The notes under the pieces were generated by a model. It saw only the letters and a program-made list of their open reading frames with translations. It did no database searches and had not been told where the DNA came from. Shown one piece after another: positions 24,297-31,164 of a stretch of DNA of 38,049 bases. The translations under genes were made by a program, and so were the position numbers. Origin of the DNA: CAYXXZ01 sp964469165 (GTDB lineage: Bacteria; Pseudomonadota; Gammaproteobacteria; Pseudomonadales; Porticoccaceae); assembly GCA_964469165.1 (NCBI GenBank), contig CAYXXZ010000020.1:1-38049 (forward strand), written 5' to 3'. Numbering within the stretch: the first letter of the stretch is position 1; each line of letters starts with the position of its first letter.

Positions 24297-25361
24297 ATGG
24301 AACAGAAACGGCTTGCCGCGTATCTATCCACAAACTTTCAGGAGCCTGTGCGTATAACCAGCCTGACGCAGGCTTTTCCTGGCTTGTCACGGCAGACGTG
24401 GTTGGTGCGGATCGCTCGTGGGTCTTCAAAGGGGGAAAAGTTCGATGGTGTCGTGATTCGGGCAGATCCCCCCGGAGGTTCGTTCGTTCCAGTGCCACTG
24501 TTTTATGAGTGGCAGGTTTACACTCATATTGCTCGCACACCCACTCCTGTGGCGGAGCCGCTTTGGTTTGATCCTGCTGCTGAAATCAATGAGGGGAGAC
24601 CGCTGCTTGTTCGTTCTCTGGTGGAAGGAGATACCCTCCTCAGGGGGCTATATGACGATACGGATGAGGCATACGAACGCAGGCGTAGAGTGGCAAGTGA
24701 GCATGCTGAAAAATTGGCAGCCCTTCATCGCATTGATTGGCGCTCTTATGGTTTTGACAGTTTTATGTCGGTGCCATCTTCTAAGGAGCAGGCTCCACGA
24801 ATGGAGTTGATGCGTTGGTGGCGCATGTGGGATGAGATAAAAGAAGAACCATATCCAGTAATTACCGAAGTGTTGTACTGGTTCGAGGAAAACCTCCCTA
24901 AGCGTGCGATCCATCTTAGTCTCTGTAAAGGGCAGAATGGCATTGGTGAAGAAATATGGCGCGATGACAAGATCGTCGCTTTTTCTGACTGGGAACTTGC
25001 CCATATTGGAGACCCGTGTCACGACCTTGCGTTGTCCCAAGGGATGTTACAACTGTGGGATTTTGAGAAAATCATTGCCCATTATGAAAAAGTTTCAGGT
25101 TTCACTATAGTGAGAGAAAATATTGAATTCTATATTGTTTGGAACGCATTTAAATCAATGCTGGTGTTGCATAATGCACTTCGTGCTTTCAGGTCTGGTG
25201 AGTGTGTTCGTCCAGCAAGAGCTGCTCTTGGCTATGGAAAAGTAAAAATATATGAACATATTCTCGGTAGTATTCTCGATATGAATCTAACACAAGCCGC
25301 TGAATTTATCATGAAGGGACAGCCCAATCCTTATCATGACAAGAAGGTTGTTGGAGGTTGA
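24297..25361 (+). CDS. Phosphotransferase (APH-like) family protein with altered catalytic loop
   Basis: This 354-residue protein has the aminoglycoside-phosphotransferase/choline-kinase fold, the group also fused to some acyl-CoA dehydrogenases. N-lobe strands include S-R-Q-T-W-L-V-R-I and V-V-I-R-A-D-P. The Mg-binding segment FSDWELAHIGDP (229-240) with Asp231 and Asp239 is well kept. The catalytic loop, normally H-G-D-x-x-x-x-N, reads HLSLCKGQN (206-214): Asn214 is present but the catalytic Asp is not. It may therefore bind nucleotide without phosphotransfer, or use a different base. GAGG lies 6 bases before ATG 24297. It is translationally coupled (3-base gap) to the next gene. In other bacteria such proteins occur in fatty-acid, steroid and terpenoid catabolic clusters (recollection). 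The substrate is unknown. Confidence 0.82.
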   Translation: MEQKRLAAYLSTNFQEPVRITSLTQAFPGLSRQTWLVRIARGSSKGEKFDGVVIRADPPGGSFVPVPLFYEWQVYTHIARTPTPVAEPLWFDPAAEINEGRPLLVRSLVEGDTLLRGLYDDTDEAYERRRRVASEHAEKLAALHRIDWRSYGFDSFMSVPSSKEQAPRMELMRWWRMWDEIKEEPYPVITEVLYWFEENLPKRAIHLSLCKGQNGIGEEIWRDDKIVAFSDWELAHIGDPCHDLALSQGMLQLWDFEKIIAHYEKVSGFTIVRENIEFYIVWNAFKSMLVLHNALRAFRSGECVRPARAALGYGKVKIYEHILGSILDMNLTQAAEFIMKGQPNPYHDKKVVGG

Positions 25362-25364
25362 GTA

Positions 25365-25844
25365 ATGAGACATTCAATCAGCATCAAAGAACTTGTCGAT
25401 AGTATTGTCATTGCCCTTGATGACCAGATCAGGCCGCTTATAAAAGAGGATAAATGGGCGGCTAGCACGTTAAGAAGCGTGACGTTGCTTTTGAGGCACA
25501 TTAGTGTGCGAGTTGAAGAAGAGCCGCACGTGCTGGGGTCGGATAATATCGATTCTTGTCAAGTGCTAAAAACTATTCGCCCTTTAGTGGCTGATGATGT
25601 GGAATTGGAGCGACTGATCGATGAAGTTTTGAACTTGCCAGTTCCATTTTGTGACATTGTCTCCGTAGTGTCCTATAACCAGCGTTGTCAGATGGTTGCA
25701 GAGCGACTTCTGCAGTATTGTGCGGCCATGAGGGGTACGGCTGGTGGTGACACAATACGTCGAGAGTTGCGTGCTTACTTGCGACGCCGACTTGACAGAG
25801 AGAGTCACCTTTATTTTCCCCTGTTCACTGAGCCGCCGTTTTAA
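25365..25844 (+). CDS. Small uncharacterised partner of the phosphotransferase-like protein
   Basis: This 159-residue soluble, helix-rich protein begins M-R-H-S-I-S-I-K-E-L-V-D-S-I and has no signal peptide, membrane helix or metal motif. GGAGG inside the end of the preceding gene, 7 bases before ATG 25365, and the 3-base gap indicate coupled expression. Size, position and N-terminal pattern remind me of the DUF6285-type proteins found next to phosphotransferase-like genes in acyl-CoA catabolic operons. I hold this as tentative. Function is unknown; binding to the kinase-like protein is a reasonable guess. Confidence 0.7.
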   Translation: MRHSISIKELVDSIVIALDDQIRPLIKEDKWAASTLRSVTLLLRHISVRVEEEPHVLGSDNIDSCQVLKTIRPLVADDVELERLIDEVLNLPVPFCDIVSVVSYNQRCQMVAERLLQYCAAMRGTAGGDTIRRELRAYLRRRLDRESHLYFPLFTEPPF

Positions 25845-25946
25845 TTGAGAATTTTTTGATTATTAGTAGGGATAGGTGGAGGGTGTTTTTCATAAATGAT
25901 GAGCGAGACCCTTGGTCATAATATAGGCGGTTCAAGAGAGTATTAG

Positions 25947-27245
25947 ATGACAGTGTCTGCTTGTCAGGATAAGCCGGGAGTGGTGTTTTCTGAAAATTAT
26001 CTTGGGTATGTAGTCGGTTTACTATTCTTGGTGAATGTTCTCAACTACATGGATCGCTCCGTCATTGGGGTGCTGATTGAGCCAATGAGGGAAGAATTTG
26101 GTTTTAGTGATACTCAGATAGGTCTGCTGACTGGTTTTGCTTTTGCACTTTTTTATGCCACGGCGGGAATTTTTATCGCAAGCCTCTCCGATCGTTACAG
26201 TCGTCGTTGGATTGTTTCTTTGTCTATCGCAGCCTTTAGTGTCATGACGGCATTGTGCGGGGCTGCACAAAATTTTTGGCAATTGTTGTTCGCACGCTTC
26301 GGTGTTGGTGTTGGGGAGGCCAGCGTTGTGCCAGGTTCGTTGTCTCTTCTGTCTGATTATTTTTCGCCAGCTAGGCGTGCTTTGGTGCTTGGCATCTTTT
26401 CGAGCGGGTCCATGGTGGGAGTAATGGCTGGCTCAGTTCTTGGTGGGTGGGTAGCCGATAGCTATGGTTGGCGGTGGGCTTTTGTTGCTGCTGCTTTACC
26501 GGGAATTCCATTGGCGCTGGTGCTTGCATGGACATTGCGGGATCCCCAGCGCGGTGCGTCCGATGGCGTGATCGTCACGGAGGTTTTACCGCTTGTGACG
26601 GCCTTGAAGACGTTGCTGTCCAGCAGAGCATTGCTGTTGATCATGTTAGGACTGGCGCTCATTGCTTTCATGCTGTTCGGGATGTTGACATGGTTTCCAG
26701 CCCTGATGGTTCGTCAATATGGTTTTACTCTGAGTCAGACAGGAATGTTTTTTGGTGTCACAGTGGGAATCGGTACTGTGCTCGGTAGTCTGGGCGGGGG
26801 CTGGCTGGCCAATAAACTGGCGGTTCAGGATCTCCGGTGGTTGACACGTATGCCTATGCTCCTTGTGCTGATGCTGTGGCCGCTCTATGAAATAGCAATT
26901 TTTGCTAGTGATTATAGAGTGGCGCTTGCAGCTTTAATGCTTGTCAATATTGTAGGAGGCGCAACTTTTGGCCCAGCAGCAGCAGCGTTACAAAGTGTCA
27001 TTCCTGCGAACTTGCGTGCCACGGGGTCTGCTCTGAACGCTTTTTTAACCAGCTTGATAGGTATTGGTGCTGCGCCGCTAATAATTGGTATATTGAGTGA
27101 TTTTCTTGAAAATAAAGTTGATAACATTATTCCTTTACAGTGGGCTATGGGGACTGCCGCATTTATCGCGCTGCTTGCTTTTGTCGTGATGATTTTTGCT
27201 GATCGTGCGTTTGCTGATCATCTCGATAATCGTGGTAATGATTGA
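25947..27245 (+). CDS. MFS transporter, spinster-like
   Basis: This 432-residue inner-membrane protein has about 12 hydrophobic segments and a short N-terminal cytoplasmic tail. Segment 1 is followed by N-Y-M-D-R-S-V-I-G-V-L, typical of the spinster and related organic-anion MFS groups. The loop 2-3 motif A reads S-D-R-Y-S-R-R. R-F-G-V-G-V-G-E-A matches motif B in segment 4. G-A-A-P-L-I-I-G-I-L-S-D is the equivalent in the C-terminal half. Such carriers move lipids, organic acids or other amphipathic compounds by proton exchange. It follows the partner gene by 102 bases. It could move the receptor's ligand, or a product of it, across the inner membrane. Confidence 0.9.
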   Translation: MTVSACQDKPGVVFSENYLGYVVGLLFLVNVLNYMDRSVIGVLIEPMREEFGFSDTQIGLLTGFAFALFYATAGIFIASLSDRYSRRWIVSLSIAAFSVMTALCGAAQNFWQLLFARFGVGVGEASVVPGSLSLLSDYFSPARRALVLGIFSSGSMVGVMAGSVLGGWVADSYGWRWAFVAAALPGIPLALVLAWTLRDPQRGASDGVIVTEVLPLVTALKTLLSSRALLLIMLGLALIAFMLFGMLTWFPALMVRQYGFTLSQTGMFFGVTVGIGTVLGSLGGGWLANKLAVQDLRWLTRMPMLLVLMLWPLYEIAIFASDYRVALAALMLVNIVGGATFGPAAAALQSVIPANLRATGSALNAFLTSLIGIGAAPLIIGILSDFLENKVDNIIPLQWAMGTAAFIALLAFVVMIFADRAFADHLDNRGND

Positions 27246-27537
27246 ATGGATGAGGCTCGGAAGAAGCCCAGGGGCTGCTCTTCAGAAATAAAATCAGATT
27301 TTGCTAGGGATTAACGACGAACTTGCCCGCCAATAGTGGAGGATTTCTGAAAACAACTAGATATGCTATATGGCCGCGCTGGCTATATCATTACAAATGC
27401 TTCGGTAAGTTGTGATGTAAGAGTCAAGTAATGATTAACTTTCACAAAGATCCGTTGTGTCTCGTTAGGTACATGGTTACCGCGAGTGTGCGGATGGATG
27501 TACCGTTGTCTTTGTTCAGACTGCTAGAGGTAAAACA
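27246..27537 (+). other. Intergenic region before the first DHSWG paralogue
   Basis: This AT-rich 292-base gap holds no gene I can support. A small imperfect hairpin (ATATGGCC / GGCTATAT, about 27368-27388) is present. AGAGG at 27526-27530 is the ribosome binding site for the next gene. The promoter could not be fixed. Confidence 0.5.
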
Positions 27538-28674
27538 ATGAAACTAACCGACCTTGACGAAACCTTGATGCACCAGACATCACTGCCCTTTGCGCTTGCC
27601 GCCACGAGCGACCATCGATTCTACGACCGCTATTACATTTCGATGTTTGCTCCCGATGGCTCGGCGGCCATCATCAATGGCGTAGGCGTCTACAAAAACA
27701 TGAATGTCATGGACGGCTTCGTGTCGACCCTGGTGGGTAACACCCAACGAAACAGGCGCTTCTCACGCCCCCTTCATCCCGATTTGCCAGGTGTCACCAT
27801 CAACCTTGGCCCGATCCACGTCGAGATCATCAAACCCTACGAGAGCCTGCGCTATGTTGTCGACGCCAGCGGCGAAGAGGATGGTTTCGATGTGATGTTT
27901 ACGGCCGGCTTTCCACCGCATCTGGAACATCCGCACACCAGCCGCACCCATGGCCGGCTTCACACGGACTATCTGCGCCAGAGCCAGTTCGGGCATATGA
28001 ACGGCACGGCGTGGATCGCCGGAAAGGAGATCGCGGTGCAGGACTGGTTCGTGTGGCGCGATCACTCCTGGGGAGTAAGGCCGGGAGTGGGCGGCTTTGA
28101 GCCGGGAATGTCCGGTAAAGGATTGGCATCGGTGGCGCGAGCAGGTGGTCTAGGCATGTTGATGGTGGCCCTGTGCTTTCAGACCCCTACAATTTCCTGC
28201 AGTGTCCAAGTTCAAGAGAATGAGCATGGCCATACATACTACACAGATGGCGCGATAATACGAAAAGACGGCACTCTCAGCCACATCGTTGCCGTTGAAC
28301 ATAATGTCGAGTTTCACCCCGGCTCCCGCCTCTTCAAGGCAGCCCATGTGAAGATGACCGCCGATGATGGCAGTGTTTACGATCTGTACACCGAGGCCAT
28401 GGGTTCCGCATGGGTGATGCGGGGCGCGGGATATGATGCAGGCTACGTGGACGGGAAAGGCCATGGCGCGCTGCGCAGCACGGGTCCGCTTCACATGGAG
28501 ACGGATACCTACAATCTTTCCGAAAAGGACAGGGTTCGCATGCCGGGTGGAGAATGGGCACAGCCTTCCCATCGTGAGCAGATCGCCAGAATCACGGTAA
28601 ACGGTGAGGCCGGCTTGGCGCATGCGGTGATTATTGTCAGCGGTCGCAATGCGCGGTATGGCTTTGAAGCTTAG
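27538..28674 (+). CDS. Uncharacterised DHSWG-motif protein, paralogue 1
   Basis: This 378-residue soluble protein has no signal peptide. Alternating beta-type patterns and the motif WRDHSWGVR (173-181) resemble the lipocalin-like carotenoid hydratase/AttH group and the uncharacterised DUF7064/DUF7065 proteins of marine bacteria and mycobacteria. That assignment is from memory and tentative. Many conserved His and Asp residues (H26, H129, H131, H138, H142, D175, H176) suggest an enzyme or a binding barrel. AGAGG sits 7 bases before the ATG. A copy with 346 of 378 identical residues lies 1.1 kb downstream at 29796. I cannot name a reaction; neighbours suggest a hydrophobic substrate. Confidence 0.85.
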   Translation: MKLTDLDETLMHQTSLPFALAATSDHRFYDRYYISMFAPDGSAAIINGVGVYKNMNVMDGFVSTLVGNTQRNRRFSRPLHPDLPGVTINLGPIHVEIIKPYESLRYVVDASGEEDGFDVMFTAGFPPHLEHPHTSRTHGRLHTDYLRQSQFGHMNGTAWIAGKEIAVQDWFVWRDHSWGVRPGVGGFEPGMSGKGLASVARAGGLGMLMVALCFQTPTISCSVQVQENEHGHTYYTDGAIIRKDGTLSHIVAVEHNVEFHPGSRLFKAAHVKMTADDGSVYDLYTEAMGSAWVMRGAGYDAGYVDGKGHGALRSTGPLHMETDTYNLSEKDRVRMPGGEWAQPSHREQIARITVNGEAGLAHAVIIVSGRNARYGFEA

Positions 28675-28738
28675 TCTGTCGATTGCCCCGCGCTCATGGC
28701 CAGGCCGGCAAGGCGCCGCCGCTGTCAGCGGAGGGTGC

Positions 28739-28751
28739 TCAATCCAACAAT
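28739..28751. repeat. 13-bp direct repeat, left copy
   Basis: TCAATCCAACAAT occurs here and again at 29705-29717 in the same orientation. The two copies bracket the toxin-antitoxin pair. The left copy includes the toxin stop codon. Exact 13-base repeats this close are unlikely, though not impossible, by chance. Confidence 0.5.
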
Positions 28752-29176
28752 CGAACATTCAATCCTTGAACTCGCCTGAACACGGCATCGCCGGTCAACA
28801 GCACGTGCCCTGTCCCGAGTTGCAGGCAGCAGGCGGCTTGTAGAGCATCGGGGGCACGCAGGCCGTGCCGCACGCGAATGACGGCGGCCAGTTCTACTAC
28901 GTCACGGGTCAATTCCACCCAGATCAAATCCGGTCGTGCAAAGAAGGCGTCGAACACGGTGAGAACAGCAAGGTTGTTGGCCTTCATCGACCCGACGCGG
29001 CACTCCAGCCAGGAGAGCCGACTGACAGCGGCGCCGATGCCGGGATGGGCCTGTTCGAGGGCGGCGAGACTGGCCCGCGCCCGGCTGGCGAAGGGTTCCG
29101 AACCCTCGATCAGGTAGATCAGAGCGTTGGCATCAAAAAGGCGATCACCAGTTGCGCTCTTCCGCCAGGGCGGCAT
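28739..29176 (-). CDS. PIN-domain toxin (VapC-like)
   Basis: This 145-residue PIN-domain ribonuclease cleaves RNA when not held by its antitoxin. The four acidic metal-binding residues are visible: Asp15 (F-D-A-N-A-L-I-Y), Glu58 (W-L-E-C-R-V), Asp110 (R-A-P-D-A-L-Q-A-A) and Asp130 (L-L-T-G-D-A-V-F). The family is usually 125-145 residues. The only usable start is the ATG at 29176, inside the antitoxin gene; the 32-base overlap means coupled translation. It is read against the two flanking paralogues. No truncation is seen, so the toxin should be active. Confidence 0.9.
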   Translation of the reverse strand: MPPWRKSATGDRLFDANALIYLIEGSEPFASRARASLAALEQAHPGIGAAVSRLSWLECRVGSMKANNLAVLTVFDAFFARPDLIWVELTRDVVELAAVIRVRHGLRAPDALQAACCLQLGTGHVLLTGDAVFRRVQGLNVRLLD

Positions 29177-29414
29177 CGATTTCTGCCTTGCCGCGGGTGC
29201 CGGTGGCGGGTTGCGCCAGCAGCCACTGCATCGCGGTCAGGCCGGGAGCCGTCGGCGCCTTGCCTCCGGTAAGACGTTGATAGTCCTCTTCCGTCAGCAC
29301 CACAGCGGCTGGCTTGTTGCGCTTTACTATATGCACCGGGCCGCGCCGCAGGCCTTCTTCAATGGCGGCCATGCCACGACGTTTGATTTCCGCGACGGTC
29401 AGGATGTTGTTCAT
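29145..29414 (-). CDS. Phd/YefM-family antitoxin
   Basis: This 89-residue antitoxin has a Phd/YefM N-terminal DNA-binding half (I-L-T-V-A-E-I-K-R-R-G, then V-H-I-V-K-R-N-K-P-A-A-V-V-L-T-E-E-D-Y) and a C-terminal tail (50-89) that would wrap the toxin. The frame is open further upstream, but the ATG at 29414 has GGGAGG five bases before it and gives the family N-terminus. It lies before and overlaps the PIN toxin gene. Such proteins repress their own promoter; three AGTACT sites just upstream are the likely operator. Confidence 0.9.
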   Translation of the reverse strand: MNNILTVAEIKRRGMAAIEEGLRRGPVHIVKRNKPAAVVLTEEDYQRLTGGKAPTAPGLTAMQWLLAQPATGTRGKAEIDAALAEERNW

Positions 29415-29429
29415 GGCGACCTCCCATTG

Positions 29430-29467
29430 AGTACTGAATAAGTAATAAAAGTACTGATATGAGTACT
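29430..29467 (-). promoter_or_regulatory. Candidate toxin-antitoxin operator: three AGTACT palindromes
   Basis: AGTACT occurs at 29430-29435, 29450-29455 and 29462-29467, directly upstream of the antitoxin start. The first two extend as AGTACTGAATA and AGTACTGATAT. Phd-type antitoxins bind short palindromes repeated near the -10 region, so this is a plausible autoregulation site. The intervening AT-rich sequence could hold the promoter. Confidence 0.55.
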
Positions 29468-29795
29468 TTGATCTGGCGTTGGGGTATTTGCAACGCTCGG
29501 CGCGAAGTCCACTGCGTGGGGCTGCCGCACATGAGTATGGAATCGGGGGAATGCACCGATCCATCTCCCGGTTTTCAACGGATGGTTGCAATCGTATCTT
29601 TGGATTACTCAGTAACCGGCATTTTAGGCTACAGTTTTCAGCCAAGGGCTCGGCACCAACTTTGGCTGCAAGCATAAGTCTTAACCAGGAGCCTCGGAGA
29701 AACGTCAATCCAACAATGTCTCACTCAAAGCTTACAGCTCCTCCGTAGAGTGTGTAGCCCATATTGCTGATTTGTGAGCAAGCAGAGATAAAACA
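29468..29795 (+). other. Intergenic region before the second DHSWG paralogue
   Basis: This 328-base stretch lies between the divergent antitoxin and the second paralogue. I see no gene. Short open frames here show no family motif. It contains the right 13-bp repeat at 29705-29717. Only the last 15 or so bases before the ATG resemble the leader of paralogue 1. Confidence 0.5.
29705..29717. repeat. 13-bp direct repeat, right copy
   Basis: TCAATCCAACAAT, identical and in the same orientation as 28739-28751. With its partner it encloses about 950 bases carrying the whole toxin-antitoxin pair and its candidate operator. Confidence 0.5.
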
Positions 29796-30932
29796 ATGAA
29801 ACTAACCGACCTTGACGAAACCTTGATGCATCAAACCTCGCTGCCCTTTGCGCTTGCCGCCACGAGCGACCATCGATTCTACGACCGCTATTACATTTCG
29901 ATGTTTGCTCCCGATGGCTCGGCGGCCATCATCAATGGCGTAGGTGTCTACAAAAACATGAACGTCATGGACGGCTTCGTGTCGACCCTGGTAGGTAACA
30001 CCCAACGCAACAGGCGCTTCTCACGCCCCCTTCATCCCGATTTGCCGGGAGTTACCATCAACCTTGGCCCGATCCGCGTCGAGATCATCAAACCCTACGA
30101 GAGCCTGCGCTATGTTGTCGAAGCCGGCGGCGAAGAGGATGGTTTCGATGTGATGTTTACGGCCGGCTTTCCGCCACATTTGGAGCATCCACACACCAGC
30201 CGCACCCATGGCCGGCTTCACACGGACTATCTGCGCCAGAGCCAGTTCGGACATATGAACGGCACGGCGCGGATCGCCGGAAAGGAAATCGCGGTGCAGG
30301 ACTGGTTTGTGTGGCGCGATCACTCCTGGGGAGTAAGGCCGGGCGTGGGCGGCTTCGAGCCCGGTGCGTCCGGCAAGGGCCTGGCATCGGCGGCTCGTGC
30401 CGGCGGGCTCGGCATGCTGATGGTGTTCTTCAGCTTTCAGACAGCCACGATTTCCTGCAATGTCCAGCTTCAGGAGAATGAGCACGGCCAAGCCTACTAC
30501 ACAGACGGCGCGGTGGTGCAGAAAGACGGCACTCTCAGCCACATCGTTGCCGTTGAGCATGAGGTTGTGTTTCACCCCGGCTCCCGCCTCTTCAAGACAG
30601 CCCATGTGAAGATGACCACCGAGGATGGCAGTGTTTACGACATGCACGCCGAGGCCATGGGCTCGTCATGGGTGATGCGGGGCGCGGGGTATGACGCGGG
30701 TTATGCGGACGGGAAAGGCCATGGCGCGCTGCGCAGCACGGGCCCGCTTCATAGGGAGACGGATAGCTACGATCTTTCCGAAAAGGACAGGGTTCGCATG
30801 CCGGACGGAGAATGGGCGCAGCCTTCACACCGCGAGCAGATCGCCAGAATCACGGTAAACGGCGAGGCCGGCCTGGCGCATGCGGGCATTATCGTCAGCG
30901 GCCGCAATGCGCGGTACGGCTTCGAAGCCTAG
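29796..30932 (+). CDS. Uncharacterised DHSWG-motif protein, paralogue 2
   Basis: This 378-residue duplicate of the protein at 27538 needs no gap in alignment. I count 32 substitutions: four in residues 1-190 (94, 109, 111, 159) and 28 in 191-378, clustered at 211-242, 256-285 and 320-337. WRDHSWGVR is unchanged. The duplication covers little more than the coding sequence: the last 15 or so leader bases match (TAAAACA before the ATG), but downstream bases do not. The Shine-Dalgarno is AGAGA, weaker than AGAGG in paralogue 1. The uneven divergence suggests gene conversion of the 5' half or selection for a new substrate in the 3' half. It ends 16 bases before an epoxide hydrolase remnant. Confidence 0.85.
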   Translation: MKLTDLDETLMHQTSLPFALAATSDHRFYDRYYISMFAPDGSAAIINGVGVYKNMNVMDGFVSTLVGNTQRNRRFSRPLHPDLPGVTINLGPIRVEIIKPYESLRYVVEAGGEEDGFDVMFTAGFPPHLEHPHTSRTHGRLHTDYLRQSQFGHMNGTARIAGKEIAVQDWFVWRDHSWGVRPGVGGFEPGASGKGLASAARAGGLGMLMVFFSFQTATISCNVQLQENEHGQAYYTDGAVVQKDGTLSHIVAVEHEVVFHPGSRLFKTAHVKMTTEDGSVYDMHAEAMGSSWVMRGAGYDAGYADGKGHGALRSTGPLHRETDSYDLSEKDRVRMPDGEWAQPSHREQIARITVNGEAGLAHAGIIVSGRNARYGFEA

Positions 30933-30948
30933 CTCGCCCTGATTTTGG

Positions 30949-31150
30949 ATGACGGAAAAAGAAAACCCATGACATTGAAAAATTCACCATTGCCATCCCT
31001 GACGCTGAACTCGGCGATCTTCGGGAGCGCCTCAAGCGCGTGCGCTGGGCGGACGACTACGCCAACGACGACTGGCGCGACGATGCCAGCGGGCCGATGC
31101 AGGTGGTGTCCGGCCCATCGCTTGTCAGCGTATTGGGTGCAGCCCAATAA
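30949..31150 (+). pseudogene. Truncated and frameshifted epoxide hydrolase N-terminus
   Basis: From 30971 the frame reads D-I-E-K-F-T-I-A-I-P-D-A-E-L, then L-R-E-R-L-K-R-V-R-W, the start of the epoxide hydrolase N-terminal domain. This frame has no start codon. ATG 30949 (M-T-E-K-E-N-P) is in another frame and hits a stop at once; a one- or two-base indel near the A-run at 30955-30966 would join them. Family likeness stops after D-D-W-R-D (about 31080), and the frame ends at 31150. The intact enzyme has about 380 residues, so the whole alpha/beta-hydrolase catalytic domain is missing. The jetD stop begins 14 bases further on. Confidence 0.68.
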
Positions 31151-31164
31151 CAGATTGCGACGTT

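Noticed and set aside
29415..29708. Longer antitoxin starting at 29708
   Set aside because: The extension would read through the AGTACT operator. ATG 29414 has a strong GGGAGG and the family N-terminus.
29459..29748. Small genes before paralogue 2
   Set aside because: Two overlapping short frames lack ribosome sites and family motifs, and they overlap the likely promoter region.
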